A stretch of DNA of 64,000 nucleotides from DASQBT01 sp963782495 (GCA_963782495.1 CAWAJU010000003.1:186001-250000), one strand, 5' to 3'. Counted from the first letter of the stretch, positions 1 through 9,118 are shown. Numbers and translations: made by a program. The notes: generated by a model not told the origin, from the sequence alone.

Positions 1-158
1 AGGAGCGCGATACGATAGAGGACGTGATCGAGCCCTACCTGATCCAGCAGGGCTTCCTGCAACGCACTCCGCGCGGTCGCATGGCTACCCCGCATGCCTA
101 CCGGCATCTGGGCTTTGTACCGACAAATCCCGGAGCGGATCTATTTGACAAGGTTTAA
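1..158 (+). CDS. ruvB: RuvB Holliday-junction helicase, C-terminal fragment
   Basis: Only the last ~51 codons are inside the window, read from base 3. The translated tail (…DVIEPYLIQQGFLQRTPRGR… then a HLGF motif) is the winged-helix C-terminal domain of RuvB, the AAA+ motor that drives branch migration with RuvA during recombinational repair. The GFLQRTPRGR block is a hallmark of this domain. The TAA stop overlaps the ATG of the next gene (TAATG), so ruvB and ybgC are probably translationally coupled. The ruvB–ybgC–tol order is common in proteobacteria. Confidence 0.93.
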   Translation, partial: ERDTIEDVIEPYLIQQGFLQRTPRGRMATPHAYRHLGFVPTNPGADLFDKV

Positions 159-571
159 TGAGCAGTCCGGAAAGTCGCACAGTATTTAGCTGGCCGATCC
201 GCGTCTATTGGGAGGACACCGACGCTGGCGGCGTGGTGTATTACGCCAATTACCTCAAGTTCATGGAACGGGCCCGCTCCGAATGGCTGCGCGCTCTTGG
301 CTTCGACCAGAGCCGCCTGCGCGACGAACTGGGCCTGGTTTTCGTGGTTCGCCAGGCGATGATCGAATACCTGAAACCCGCCCGTTATGACGATTTGCTG
401 ACAGTCACTGCCATGCTCAAGCAGGTTGGCCGCGCCAGCCTGATCATGGGCCAGACCATAGAACTGGACGGCTTGCTGGGGCGCGCGGAAGTGACCCTGG
501 CATGCGTCAATGCGCAAACCTTCAAACCCGCTAGAATGCCGGCACAAATGTTGCAGGCTCTGGAAGATTGA
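158..571 (+). CDS. ybgC: Tol-Pal-associated acyl-CoA thioesterase YbgC
   Basis: A 137-aa single hot-dog-fold protein of the YbgC/4-hydroxybenzoyl-CoA thioesterase family, which hydrolyses short-chain or acyl-ACP-linked thioesters and is nearly always the first gene of Tol-Pal operons. The N-terminal block YWEDTDAGGVVYYANYLKF carries the family's catalytic Asp in the D-T-D-A-G-G-V-V-Y motif. The ATG overlaps the ruvB stop, and the TGA stop lies 2 bases before the tolQ start. Length is normal for the family. Its precise physiological substrate is not known. Confidence 0.95.
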   Translation: MSSPESRTVFSWPIRVYWEDTDAGGVVYYANYLKFMERARSEWLRALGFDQSRLRDELGLVFVVRQAMIEYLKPARYDDLLTVTAMLKQVGRASLIMGQTIELDGLLGRAEVTLACVNAQTFKPARMPAQMLQALED

Positions 572-573
572 AT

Positions 574-1257
574 ATGCAAGTTACCCAAGATCTGTCCCTC
601 CTCACCCTGGTTGCAGAAGCGAGCATTCCGGTCAAGATAGTCCTGGGCTTGTTGCTGGTGGCTTCCATGATGTCCTGGTGGTACATCTTCCTCAAGTTGT
701 TCGTACTGAAGCGGGCGACCCGGCTGACCGGCAGTTTCGAAAAGGAATTCTGGGGCGGCGGCGACATCAACGCGATGTTCCAGCGCATTGCCGCAGAGCG
801 CGAACAGTCCGGCCAACTGGAGTTGATCTTTGAAGCGGGATTTCGCGAATTCCTGAAGCTGCGCAAACAGGCCGGGGTGACCGTCTCGGTGATCATGGAT
901 GGTGCGCGACGGGCGATGCGCGCCACGTATCAGCGCGAGCTGGATGCTTTGGAGTCTCATCTTGCCTTTCTCGCCACGGTGGGTTCAGTCTCACCCTACG
1001 TGGGGCTGTTCGGCACCGTGTGGGGCATCATGCTCGCGTTCCAGAACCTGTCCTCGGTCGCCCAGGCCACCTTGGCCCAAGTCGCACCTGGTATTGCCGA
1101 GGCGCTGATCGCGACCGCCATGGGTTTGTTTGCTGCCATCCCGGCAGTGGTCGCCTACAATCGCTACACTCATGATATTGATCGATTGAGCAACCGCATG
1201 GAAAGCTTCATGGAGGAGTTTTCCAATATCCTGCAACGGCAGGCTGCCAAGGTCTGA
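574..1257 (+). CDS. tolQ: TolQ inner-membrane proton-channel subunit
   Basis: About 227 aa. With TolR it forms the proton-motive-force-driven stator that energises TolA. Three membrane segments are visible: one at the N terminus (~15-40) and two after residue ~130, with the family signature GSVSPYVGLFGTVWGIM before helix 2 and the GIAEALIATAMGLFAAIPAVVAYN helix 3 region (MotA/TolQ/ExbB domain). I chose the ATG at 574, preceded by a GGA-rich site about 9 bases upstream; an in-frame TTG at 568 would add two residues. It lies directly behind ybgC and 12 bases before tolR. Confidence 0.96.
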   Translation: MQVTQDLSLLTLVAEASIPVKIVLGLLLVASMMSWWYIFLKLFVLKRATRLTGSFEKEFWGGGDINAMFQRIAAEREQSGQLELIFEAGFREFLKLRKQAGVTVSVIMDGARRAMRATYQRELDALESHLAFLATVGSVSPYVGLFGTVWGIMLAFQNLSSVAQATLAQVAPGIAEALIATAMGLFAAIPAVVAYNRYTHDIDRLSNRMESFMEEFSNILQRQAAKV

Positions 1258-1269
1258 GATTGCGCTGAG

Positions 1270-1680
1270 ATGCCGCGCGTACGCAAGCAGGTTGCCCAGA
1301 TCAACGTTGTGCCGCTGATCGACGTCATGCTGGTGTTGCTGGTGGTATTCATGATCACCGCGCCGTTCATCAGTCCCGGCCAAGTGGAACTGCCCAGCGT
1401 GGGCAAGACCGCCAGCGCCCCCAGCCTGCCCATCGAGATCACCCTGAAAGAGGATGGCGCGCTGTCGGTGAAGGACCGCGGCGGCAATAATCTGGAGCGT
1501 CCGATCTCGGCGGGCGAACTGGGTGCCGTGGTAAAGGGGATACAGCGCCAGCGTCCTGATACCCCGGTGGTGATCGCCGCCGACAAGAACGTCCGCTACG
1601 AGGCGGTGATGGATCTGATGACCGCGCTGCAACAAGCCAGGGTGGCCCGGATCGGATTGCTTGCCAAGCCTGCCCCATGA
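1270..1680 (+). CDS. tolR: TolR inner-membrane stator protein
   Basis: A 136-aa ExbD/TolR-family protein. A single N-terminal membrane helix (NVVPLIDVMLVLLVVFMI) contains the conserved Asp thought to relay protons in the TolQ-TolR channel, followed by a periplasmic domain (~35-136). Length is standard. Its stop overlaps the tolA start by four bases (ATGA), a typical coupling in this operon. Confidence 0.96.
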   Translation: MPRVRKQVAQINVVPLIDVMLVLLVVFMITAPFISPGQVELPSVGKTASAPSLPIEITLKEDGALSVKDRGGNNLERPISAGELGAVVKGIQRQRPDTPVVIAADKNVRYEAVMDLMTALQQARVARIGLLAKPAP

Positions 1681-2516
1681 TTGCCACGGTTCAGCGCGGT
1701 CCCCAGATGGCGGCCGGGATGCTGGCCTTTGCTGTTCATCTATTCTTTCTCATGCTGCTGATGTTCGGCGTTTCGTGGCAGATCCGCAATCCGGCGCCGG
1801 TAATGGTGGATCTGTGGTCGGCACTCCCCCCTGAACCGGCTCCACCGCCAGAGCCGGCTCCACCGCCACCACCACCGCCACGCCCCACACCGGTTGAAGA
1901 GCCGCAGGCCAGGCCGCCCGATATCGCACTGGAAAAGAAGAAGAAGGCGGAGCAAGAGAAAAAACGCAAGGAAGAGGACCTACGCAGGCGCGAGGAGGAG
2001 GCGCGGCAAGCGGAACTCGATGCGATGCGCGAGCAGGCGCGCCTGGAGGCGGACAAGAAGCGCCGCGAAGCCGACAAGAAACTGGCTGATCAGAACCGCC
2101 GCGATCAGCTCAAACGAGAAGAGGACGAGTTGCAAAAGCGCATGCTGGATGAAGACATGGCCGCCGAAACCGGCCAGCTCAAGGCAATGGAGGCCAAGGC
2201 CATGGCCGATCGACGGGCCGTGGAACTGGGGCGAATCGTGGCCGATTTCCGCGAGAAGATCCGGGCCAAGATCCGCGGCAACACACGTATTCCAGAGAAC
2301 TTGACCAGCAACCCCCAAGCCCGGTTCGAAGTCAACGTACTGCCGACCGGCGAGATTGTCGGCGTAAAGCTCGTCAAGTCCAGCGGCAACCTGGCCTACG
2401 ACCAAGCGGTGGAACGGGCCATTTACAAGTCGTCTCCACTCCCCACGCCGCCGGACAAGGATGCGGTTGCCCAATTTCGCAAACTGGATCTCACGTTCCA
2501 ACCGAAAGAGAACTGA
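1677..2516 (+). CDS. tolA: TolA trans-periplasmic linker protein
   Basis: A 279-aa protein with the three TolA parts: an N-terminal anchor helix (~13-35); a long charged helical domain (~90-190) rich in Lys, Glu, Arg and Ala, preceded by a proline-rich stretch (PEPAPPPEPAPPPPPPPRP); and a C-terminal TonB/TolA domain (~190-279) that contacts TolB and Pal. It is shorter than the E. coli protein because the central helix is reduced, as often seen in betaproteobacteria. It transmits proton-motive force from TolQR to the outer membrane during division. Confidence 0.95.
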   Translation: MIATVQRGPQMAAGMLAFAVHLFFLMLLMFGVSWQIRNPAPVMVDLWSALPPEPAPPPEPAPPPPPPPRPTPVEEPQARPPDIALEKKKKAEQEKKRKEEDLRRREEEARQAELDAMREQARLEADKKRREADKKLADQNRRDQLKREEDELQKRMLDEDMAAETGQLKAMEAKAMADRRAVELGRIVADFREKIRAKIRGNTRIPENLTSNPQARFEVNVLPTGEIVGVKLVKSSGNLAYDQAVERAIYKSSPLPTPPDKDAVAQFRKLDLTFQPKEN

Positions 2517-2595
2517 GCAGGTGGCCGGGCTGGCGAACAGCATCCTCAGGCCGCTGTGATAGACTTCGCGTTTCGCGTTGAACAAGTCTATCAAG

Positions 2596-3882
2596 ATGCT
2601 TGTGGGTAGGTTCTTGTACCGGTTTCCGCGCTGGTTCGTGGCGGTTTGTTCTCTTGTGGCGGCGATGCAGGTGCAGGCTGCCATGGAAATCCAGATAATT
2701 GGTGGCGCTGCCAACAAGATACCGGTGGCGCTCGTGCCTTTTCAGGGACCGGGCGATCAACCGAGCCCCGGCTTGTCGGAGCTGATCGGCGACGATCTGC
2801 TGCGTAGCGGCCAGTTCAAGCTAATCGATATCGGTGGTGGGAATCAGCCTTCCGAACCAGCACAGGTCGATTACAAGCTGTGGAAGAACAAAGGCGCTGA
2901 AGCGCTCTCCATCGGACAAGTCATTGGCCTGCCGGGGGGGCGGTTTGATGTCCGCTTCCGGCTGTTGGATGTGGTTAGGCAGACACAAATGGCGGGCTAT
3001 AGCTACAACGCAGGGACCAACCAGTGGCGCGCGACCGCGCATCGAATTGCTGACGTCATTTATGAAAAGTTGACTGGCATGCGCGGCGTATTCAGTTCGC
3101 GCATCGCCTACGTGCAAAAGCGCGGCAAGGTATTCGAGCTGAAGGTGGCGGATGCGGATGGCGCCAATCCACGCAGCGTGGTCCGCTCCATGGAACCGTT
3201 GATTTCGCCGGTTTTTTCGCCCGATGGCGCGAGGCTCGCCTATGTGTCGTTCGAAGACAAGAAACCGGTGGTCTATGTGCAGAATCTGAGCGACGGCAGC
3301 CGCCGCGCGGTGGCCGCATTCAAAGGCTCCAATTCCGCGCCGGCCTGGTCTGCCGACGGCAGTCACCTGGCGGTAACCCTGACGCGCGACGACAATTCGC
3401 AGATTTATCTGATCGGCGTGGATGGCTCGGGCGTAACCCGCCTGACCCAGGGCAACGACATCTCAACCGAGCCGGTATTCTCGCCCGATGGAAGATGGAT
3501 CTATTTCACGTCCGACCGTGGCGGCACGCCGCAGATATACAAGATTGGAACGGGTGGTGGCGAGGTCAAACGGGTGACGTTTGAAGGCAACTACAACGTA
3601 TCCCCCGCGCTCAGCCCTGACGGCAAGCTGCTGGCTTATATCCAGCGCGAAGGCGGCAAGTTTCAGGTGGCGGTCATGGAGCTGGAGTCAGGCCAGAGCC
3701 GGATCCTGACGGACACCGCGCGTGATGAATCACCCAGTTTTTCGCCCAATGGCCAGATGATCCTTTACGCCACGGTCGTCGGCGGCAAGGGGATACTGGG
3801 CACCGTGAGCATAGACGGCAAGGTTCATGCTCGCCTCTCGGAAGGGGGGGCAGATGCACGGGAACCCGCATGGGGGCCGTAA
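2596..3882 (+). CDS. tolB: TolB periplasmic beta-propeller protein
   Basis: About 428 aa. A Sec signal peptide (cleavage after …MQVQA) precedes a TolB N-domain (~30-160) and a six-bladed propeller made of WD40-like TolB repeats; the S-P-x-F-S-P-D-G signature recurs several times from ~215 to the end. TolB binds Pal and TolA. I favour the ATG at 2596 because it gives a normal signal peptide; an in-frame TTG at 2578 (NKSIK extension) is possible. Neither has a strong ribosome-binding site. Confidence 0.95.
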   Translation: MLVGRFLYRFPRWFVAVCSLVAAMQVQAAMEIQIIGGAANKIPVALVPFQGPGDQPSPGLSELIGDDLLRSGQFKLIDIGGGNQPSEPAQVDYKLWKNKGAEALSIGQVIGLPGGRFDVRFRLLDVVRQTQMAGYSYNAGTNQWRATAHRIADVIYEKLTGMRGVFSSRIAYVQKRGKVFELKVADADGANPRSVVRSMEPLISPVFSPDGARLAYVSFEDKKPVVYVQNLSDGSRRAVAAFKGSNSAPAWSADGSHLAVTLTRDDNSQIYLIGVDGSGVTRLTQGNDISTEPVFSPDGRWIYFTSDRGGTPQIYKIGTGGGEVKRVTFEGNYNVSPALSPDGKLLAYIQREGGKFQVAVMELESGQSRILTDTARDESPSFSPNGQMILYATVVGGKGILGTVSIDGKVHARLSEGGADAREPAWGP

Positions 3883-4154
3883 AGTTTCATGTCCATTTTT
3901 GCGTATGGAGTTGAGAATTGCGTTATATCTACGCAGCCTTCGCGGCAAGGCCGGGCAGGCGGTGGATGGATCTGTCAAGGGAACCGAAACGCTGATCGGT
4001 TGGTCTGCTGGTGTGGAAACCGATCCCCGGTTCGTCGATCCCCTGAAGCGCCTGTTGGACTGGGTGCAGAGCAACCAGAAGAGCAGTCCTTATATCAGGA
4101 CGTGTGAAGCAAGTCCGCCCACAAATTGAGTCATTCCTTCGAGGAGACAAAAAC

Positions 4155-4778
4155 ATGAACCGCATTCTGCTTCCCCTGTTGATTGTACTGACACTGACTG
4201 CTTGCAGTTCGGCGGGGCCTGTTGCCAGCATTGAAGACCGCAATCAGGCGGCGAAGAGCGCCCACACTGGCCAGAGTGCAGGGAACGCTGCTTCGGGGGC
4301 CGCCGCCAACGCGGAAAAGGGTGTCGAGACATCCGCCTTGCCGCCCGAAAGTGCAAGCGGAACGGAGATGGATGGCAAGCCCCTGGACGGCAGCGTCGAG
4401 GGCAAGGCTGGCGTCGATCCGCGCAAGGATCCCGCCAGCCCGCTGTCCAAACGCAGTATCTATTTCGATTACGACAGCAACGTGGTGAAAGATGACTACC
4501 GGTCTGTCATCGAGGCACATGCGGCTTACCTCGTCGCACACAAGGACGCCAAGGTGGTGTTGCAGGGCAATACGGACGACCGCGGCAGCCGGGAGTACAA
4601 CCTCGCGCTTGGGCAGCGCAGGGCCGAGGCAGTGCGCAAGGCGCTGTCCCTGCTGGGGGTGGGCGATGGACAGATGGAAGCGGTCAGTTTCGGCGAAGAA
4701 AAGCCACGCGCCGTGGGTGAAACGGATGAGGCCTACGCGCAAAACCGCCGTGCCGACATTGTCTACTCCGACGAATAA
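4155..4778 (+). CDS. pal: Pal peptidoglycan-associated lipoprotein
   Basis: About 207 aa. A lipoprotein signal ends in the lipobox LTAC (Cys ~17), followed by a low-complexity Ala/Gly/Ser linker longer than in E. coli Pal, then an OmpA-like peptidoglycan-binding domain with the NTDDRGSREYNLALGQRRAEAV motif (diaminopimelate-contacting Asp and Arg). A strong GAGGAG site at ~4141 fixes the start. Pal holds the outer membrane to the peptidoglycan and is remodelled by TolB. The 270-bp gap after tolB contains no convincing gene. Confidence 0.96.
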   Translation: MNRILLPLLIVLTLTACSSAGPVASIEDRNQAAKSAHTGQSAGNAASGAAANAEKGVETSALPPESASGTEMDGKPLDGSVEGKAGVDPRKDPASPLSKRSIYFDYDSNVVKDDYRSVIEAHAAYLVAHKDAKVVLQGNTDDRGSREYNLALGQRRAEAVRKALSLLGVGDGQMEAVSFGEEKPRAVGETDEAYAQNRRADIVYSDE

Positions 4779-4790
4779 GCGGGTTCCTGA

Positions 4791-5666
4791 ATGAAGCTTC
4801 GCTTGACGGTGTTGGGTTTGCTTGCCGGTCTGAGTGCTCAGGCCCTGGCCGACGATCCCGCTGCCAGGCAATATCAGCAACTCCAATCCCAGATACAAGC
4901 GCTCGAGCTGCGCCTGAGCAAGCTGGACGCCCTGTTGCAGAATCAGGGGCTGCTCTCGCTGCTGAAGGACGTGGAAGCGCTTAAGGAAGAAGTGGCCAAG
5001 CTCAAGGGACAGACTGAAGTCAATGCCCATGGACTGGACGAGCAGGGCAAACGGCAGACCGATCTATATCAGGATTTGGACCATCGGCTGACCGAACTGG
5101 CGAGCCGTCCGGCCCCCGCCACACCGGTACTAAAGCTTGCGGAGAATCCGGAATCTGTCGCTTTGGCCACACCGCCAGGCACGGCTGGTCAGGCGCCGGC
5201 CAGCGCGAGTGCTCCAGACTCTGCAGCCGCAAGTTCGAACACCGCGGCATCTGCTGAATCGGCCTCCGGTGCAGAGCCTGCCGCTGATCCATTGGTCGAG
5301 TCCAAACTGTATGAAGCCGCTCTCAACCAGTTCCGCGCGGCCAATTATGTTGGGGCAATCGCCGGCTTCAAGGGGTTTGCCAAGGCCTATCCTTCCAGCA
5401 CTTTGGCCTCCAATGCGCAGTACTGGATTGGCTACTCGTACTATGCGATGGGCGATTACAGAACTGCGCAGGCTCACCAGCAGAAGCTGATCGTGGCGTT
5501 TCCACAAAGCGTCAAGGTTCCCGACGCATTGCTCAATATTGCACGCTGCCAGGAAGAGCTCAAGGAAATATCGAGTGCCAGGAAGACGCTCGAGGAAATC
5601 ATCGCCAAACATGGGGGCACCAATGCCGCTGCCATCGCGGCGAAGCGCCTGGCCAGCCTGAAGTAG
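4791..5666 (+). CDS. cpoB: CpoB/YbgF periplasmic TPR protein
   Basis: A 291-aa periplasmic protein with a signal peptide (cleavage after …SAQALA), an N-terminal coiled-coil trimerisation region (~20-100), an Ala/Pro/Ser-rich linker (~105-165) and C-terminal TPR repeats (YEAALNQFRAANYVGAIAGF…SNAQYWIGYSYYAMGDYRTAQ). CpoB coordinates Tol-Pal activity with PBP1B-driven peptidoglycan synthesis at the division site. It starts 12 bases after pal. Confidence 0.94.
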   Translation: MKLRLTVLGLLAGLSAQALADDPAARQYQQLQSQIQALELRLSKLDALLQNQGLLSLLKDVEALKEEVAKLKGQTEVNAHGLDEQGKRQTDLYQDLDHRLTELASRPAPATPVLKLAENPESVALATPPGTAGQAPASASAPDSAAASSNTAASAESASGAEPAADPLVESKLYEAALNQFRAANYVGAIAGFKGFAKAYPSSTLASNAQYWIGYSYYAMGDYRTAQAHQQKLIVAFPQSVKVPDALLNIARCQEELKEISSARKTLEEIIAKHGGTNAAAIAAKRLASLK

Positions 5667-5673
5667 GTCGGTA

Positions 5674-6324
5674 GTGGCAGACGCCTCCACGCTCCGCATT
5701 ACGGAGGTATTCCATTCCGTTCAAGGGGAAAGCACGCGCATCGGGCTGCCGACCGTATTCATCCGCCTTACTGGCTGCCCCTTGCGCTGCAGTTGGTGCG
5801 ACACGACCTACAGTTTTGCCGGCGGACAGACACGCAGCATCGAAAGCCTGCTGGAAGAATTGCCCCAGTACGATACGCCTTATGTCTGCGTAACCGGCGG
5901 CGAGCCGCTGGCGCAAAAGAACTGCCTGGACCTGCTGCGCACGCTGTGTGACGCGGGATATTCGGTCTCCCTGGAAACCAGCGGAGCCTACGACATCGCG
6001 TCGGTGGACCCGCGCGTATCGCGCATCCTCGACGTCAAACCGCCGGGCTCGGGCGAATCCGCACGTAACCGCTGGGAGAACCTGGGGCTGCTGCGCGCGC
6101 AGGACGAAGTCAAATTCGTGCTGCAGGATCGCACCGACTATGAATGGGCGCTGGAGGTGATTCGCCGTCACGATCTGGACGCGCGCTGCCCGGTATTGTT
6201 TTCCCCCGTCCACGCGCAACTCTCGCCCGCACTATTGAGCCAGTGGGTACTGGAGAACCGCGCGCCGGTACGTCTGCAAGTTCAGTTGCACAAGGTCATC
6301 TGGGGCGAGGAGCGGGGCAGGTAA
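5674..6324 (+). CDS. queE: 7-carboxy-7-deazaguanine synthase QueE
   Basis: A 216-aa radical SAM enzyme that converts 6-carboxy-tetrahydropterin to 7-carboxy-7-deazaguanine in queuosine biosynthesis. It has the QueE-type cluster motif C-x3-C-x2-C (GCPLRCSWCDT), the preceding VQGEST substrate loop and the GGEPL SAM motif. A GTG start at 5674 fits the short spacing from cpoB. The stop overlaps the queC ATG (TAATG). Confidence 0.95.
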   Translation: MADASTLRITEVFHSVQGESTRIGLPTVFIRLTGCPLRCSWCDTTYSFAGGQTRSIESLLEELPQYDTPYVCVTGGEPLAQKNCLDLLRTLCDAGYSVSLETSGAYDIASVDPRVSRILDVKPPGSGESARNRWENLGLLRAQDEVKFVLQDRTDYEWALEVIRRHDLDARCPVLFSPVHAQLSPALLSQWVLENRAPVRLQVQLHKVIWGEERGR

Positions 6325-6998
6325 TGGGCGAGGCGGTCGTCTTGCTTTCGGGCGGGCTGGATTCGGCCACCACGCTCGCCATTGCCCAGAACCAGGGCTA
6401 TCGCTGCCACTGCCTGAGTTTTGATTATGGACAGCGCCATGGCGCCGAGCTCGACGCAGCCCGCCGCGTGGCGGTCGCGATGCAAGTTGCCGAACATCGC
6501 ACGGTGCGGCTTGAATTGGGCCAGCTTGGCGGGTCGGCCCTGACCGACCGGACCATTGCCGTGCCGGAAGCGCCCTCCACGGGGATCCCCGTGACCTATG
6601 TGCCGGCCCGAAATACCGTGATGTTGGCCTACGCCTTGGCGTTTGCCGAAGTGTTGCACGCCCGAGACATCTTCATAGGCGTCAATGCGGTTGACTATTC
6701 CGGCTATCCGGATTGCCGACCGGAATACATTGCCGCATTCGAACGCATGGCGAATCTAGCGACCAAGGCGGCGGTGGAAGGGCAGGCCATGCGCATCCAC
6801 GCACCCCTGATACATCTTTCAAAGGCCGAAATCATCCGTCAAGGGATCGCGCTGCGCGTCGATTACAGCCTGACCGTGTCTTGTTATCAGGCAGATGCAG
6901 CGGGCCGCGCCTGTGGACGCTGCGATTCCTGTCGACTGCGGCGGGAGGGATTTGCCGCATTAACTGTTGTTGATCCGACACACTATCGCGACGGCTGA
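6324..6998 (+). CDS. queC: 7-cyano-7-deazaguanine synthase QueC
   Basis: A 224-aa ATP-dependent enzyme that makes preQ0 from the QueE product. It has an N-terminal PP-loop (LLSGGLDSATTL) and a C-terminal zinc site with four cysteines (C-x7-8-C-x2-C-x2-C in SCYQADAAGRACGRCDSC). The overlap with queE indicates co-translation. Together with queE it is the usual pair downstream of tol-pal in betaproteobacteria. Confidence 0.95.
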   Translation: MGEAVVLLSGGLDSATTLAIAQNQGYRCHCLSFDYGQRHGAELDAARRVAVAMQVAEHRTVRLELGQLGGSALTDRTIAVPEAPSTGIPVTYVPARNTVMLAYALAFAEVLHARDIFIGVNAVDYSGYPDCRPEYIAAFERMANLATKAAVEGQAMRIHAPLIHLSKAEIIRQGIALRVDYSLTVSCYQADAAGRACGRCDSCRLRREGFAALTVVDPTHYRDG

Positions 6999-7179
6999 GC
7001 ACGAAGCTTTAGCCATCTCAATTAACCACGATACAGCCATGGGAAAGGCTTGTACGGACGGTCCCCTAGGGACTGACACCTATCGATAGTGAATGGCGAT
7101 AAAAATAGATTAAAGTTTGTTTGCCGCCTCAGCCGCTTCTGTGGCACATTGGTGACAATTAGAATTTGGAGTTAGTTCA

Positions 7180-8289
7180 ATGGATTGGTTGTACGCCCTC
7201 CCGATCGAACGGCAAGTCGCGATTGGCGGTTTCCTTCTGGCCATGGTCTTTGGCTATGTGGGCAACAAGACCCATTTCTGCACCATGGGGGCGGTGTCAG
7301 ACGTCGTCAATATCGGTGACTGGAATCGCATGCGAGCCTGGATGCTGGCTATCGCCGTGGCGATTGTCGGCACCAATGTACTGGTCTACCTGGGCTGGCT
7401 CGATATCACCAAGAGCATCTACACGACGGCCAACTTCTACTGGCTGGCGGCTCTCGTGGGTGGGCTCACCTTCGGCGTCGGCATGACCCTTTCGGGAGGA
7501 TGCGCTCAGCGCACCCTGGTTCGCCTCGGGGCGGGCAACCTGAAGTCGGTTGTCGTGTTCCTGTTCCTGGGCTATTCGGCCCTGGTCACCTTGAGGGGCC
7601 TGTTTGGCTGGTTTCGGCTGAATTTTCTGCAGGCCCCCACGGTCACCGTTCACCTGGACCACATTCAGACTCTGCCCGCGCTGCTGCACTTGGCCGACAA
7701 GGGCACGGTGCTTGGATTGGCCCTGGCCATTGCGATCGTCATGTTGGCGTTCATATTCGCCAGCCAGGATTTCCGCAAGAACGCTGACGGCGTTATAAGT
7801 GGAATCGTAGTCGGGTTGGTGGTGGTAGGAGGCTGGTATGTCACTTCCAAGATTGGCTTCGGGGAAGATCCGGATACCCTTGAGATGGTCTACCGGGGCA
7901 CCAATTCCCATCTTGCTGAGTCGATGACCTTCGTCGCCCCGCTGGGCTTTACCATGGATTTATGGGCCTACTGGACAGACTCGGCGACCATCATTACTTT
8001 TGGCGTAGGCTCTGTTTTTGGCGTACTGGCCGGCTCCTTCCTCTACGCCGTCACCCACCATACTTTCCGTTGGGAATCCTTCAATTCGCCCCAGGACTTG
8101 GTCAGGCACATCATTGGTGCGGTGCTGATGGGCTTTGGCGGCGTGACTGCCCTCGGATGCACCATCGGGCAAGGGGTGACAGGTGTCTCGACCCTATCCA
8201 TCATGTCCTTTCTGGTCTTGGCCAGCATTATTGCGGGGGCCGCGGTGACCATGAAGGTGCAGTACGCCCTGATGTTGCGCGGAGTCTAA
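7180..8289 (+). CDS. YeeE/YedE-family sulfur-compound transporter
   Basis: A 369-aa polytopic membrane protein (about 9-10 helices) of the YeeE/YedE (Sulf_transp, TsuA-like) family. Features include NKTHFCTMGAVSDV near the N terminus, GMTLSGGCAQRTLVRLGAGN in the first half and GFGGVTALGCTIGQGVTG in the second: paired Gly-Cys motifs that in TsuA line the thiosulfate path. The duplicated GCxxG motifs and length match the full two-repeat form. The 180-bp upstream gap carries a CTATCGATAG palindrome (~7081-7090) of unknown role. The next gene is a thioredoxin-like protein, suggesting a sulfur import/relay unit; the substrate is inference. Confidence 0.88.
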   Translation: MDWLYALPIERQVAIGGFLLAMVFGYVGNKTHFCTMGAVSDVVNIGDWNRMRAWMLAIAVAIVGTNVLVYLGWLDITKSIYTTANFYWLAALVGGLTFGVGMTLSGGCAQRTLVRLGAGNLKSVVVFLFLGYSALVTLRGLFGWFRLNFLQAPTVTVHLDHIQTLPALLHLADKGTVLGLALAIAIVMLAFIFASQDFRKNADGVISGIVVGLVVVGGWYVTSKIGFGEDPDTLEMVYRGTNSHLAESMTFVAPLGFTMDLWAYWTDSATIITFGVGSVFGVLAGSFLYAVTHHTFRWESFNSPQDLVRHIIGAVLMGFGGVTALGCTIGQGVTGVSTLSIMSFLVLASIIAGAAVTMKVQYALMLRGV

Positions 8290-8394
8290 AAAAGACTATA
8301 GCCAGATATTTTTTTGCCGTTAATGAAGTACGAGCTTGACCGGTTGACCCTAACGGGGTTACGGTTAGTAAAGATTCTGAGAAAAGGACCTGAG

Positions 8395-9027
8395 TTGAAA
8401 AGATTAATTACAGCCTTGATGGTTCTTCTGGCGATGGGCCTCAGCCAATCCGTGTTGGCATCCAAGGCGATCAACTTCAACTTTGTCGACAGCAAGGGCA
8501 AGACCATGCGCCTGTCGGACTTCCATGGCAAATGGGTGTTGATCAATTTCTGGGCACCCTGGTGCCCGCGCTGCTGGATGGAATTTCCCACCCTCAACGA
8601 TCTGGACGCGCGCAAGGACTTCGTCGTAATCGGCATGGCCATGGACTATGGCGGCGATGAAAATTCCGTACACTCCTACATGGACCGATACGGTCTGCGC
8701 TATCCGCAGGTTCTGGGTGGCAACCGCCAGGATCCCAAGAGTCCTGCCTTTCAGGTCGGACCGGTGGATTTCTATCCCACCTCCTATCTCTATGATCCGA
8801 GCGGGGAACTGGTCATGTATATTCCTGGCCTGGTCAGCAAACAGAAAATGCTGGCGTTCATCGACCAATACAGTCTGGATCACCCGGTAGCCGTGGCCGA
8901 GGCCGGCCCGATTCCGGTGGCCGAGCAGGCTGCGCCTCCCCCCATCAAGCCGGTCGACTTCAGCCGCAGTAGCTCGACAAGCAGAGGCAAACCCTCCGCC
9001 AAACACAAAAAAAAAATAAGCATGTAA
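8395..9027 (+). CDS. TlpA/ResA-like exported thioredoxin-fold protein
   Basis: About 210 aa. A TTG at 8395 behind an AAAGGA site gives a clean signal peptide (cleavage after …GLSQSVLA); reading further upstream adds an unlikely 27-residue extension. The thioredoxin fold carries the redox motif WCPRC within NFWAPWCPRCWMEFP and the cis-Pro region (DFYPTSYLYDP). The C-terminal ~50 residues are a Pro/Ser/Lys-rich tail ending in poly-Lys. It is probably a periplasmic thiol-disulfide reductase acting with the adjacent YeeE transporter or in cytochrome maturation; the partner is unknown. A terminator follows. Confidence 0.85.
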   Translation: MKRLITALMVLLAMGLSQSVLASKAINFNFVDSKGKTMRLSDFHGKWVLINFWAPWCPRCWMEFPTLNDLDARKDFVVIGMAMDYGGDENSVHSYMDRYGLRYPQVLGGNRQDPKSPAFQVGPVDFYPTSYLYDPSGELVMYIPGLVSKQKMLAFIDQYSLDHPVAVAEAGPIPVAEQAAPPPIKPVDFSRSSSTSRGKPSAKHKKKISM

Positions 9028-9060
9028 GTTAGCAACGCAAAGGTAGTTTGGAACAAAGAC

Positions 9061-9084
9061 AAGCGGACTCAGGCCCGCTTTTTT
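9061..9084 (+). terminator. Rho-independent terminator after the TlpA-like gene
   Basis: AAGCGG pairs with CCGCTT around an 8-base loop, followed by a T run. It lies about 35 bases past the stop of the thioredoxin-like gene. Confidence 0.8.
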
Positions 9085-9118
9085 CTTGCCCGAAGAGGGC
9101 GATGGCGGACCGTCCATC

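Noticed and set aside
3827..4129. ORFs of 72-100 aa in the tolB-pal gap
   Set aside because: They begin inside tolB, lack ribosome-binding sites and family features, and end before the clear pal start at 4155.
7060..7180. Sigma-54 promoter before the YeeE gene
   Set aside because: TGGCACATTGGTGACA has the -24 element, but the -12 GC is missing.
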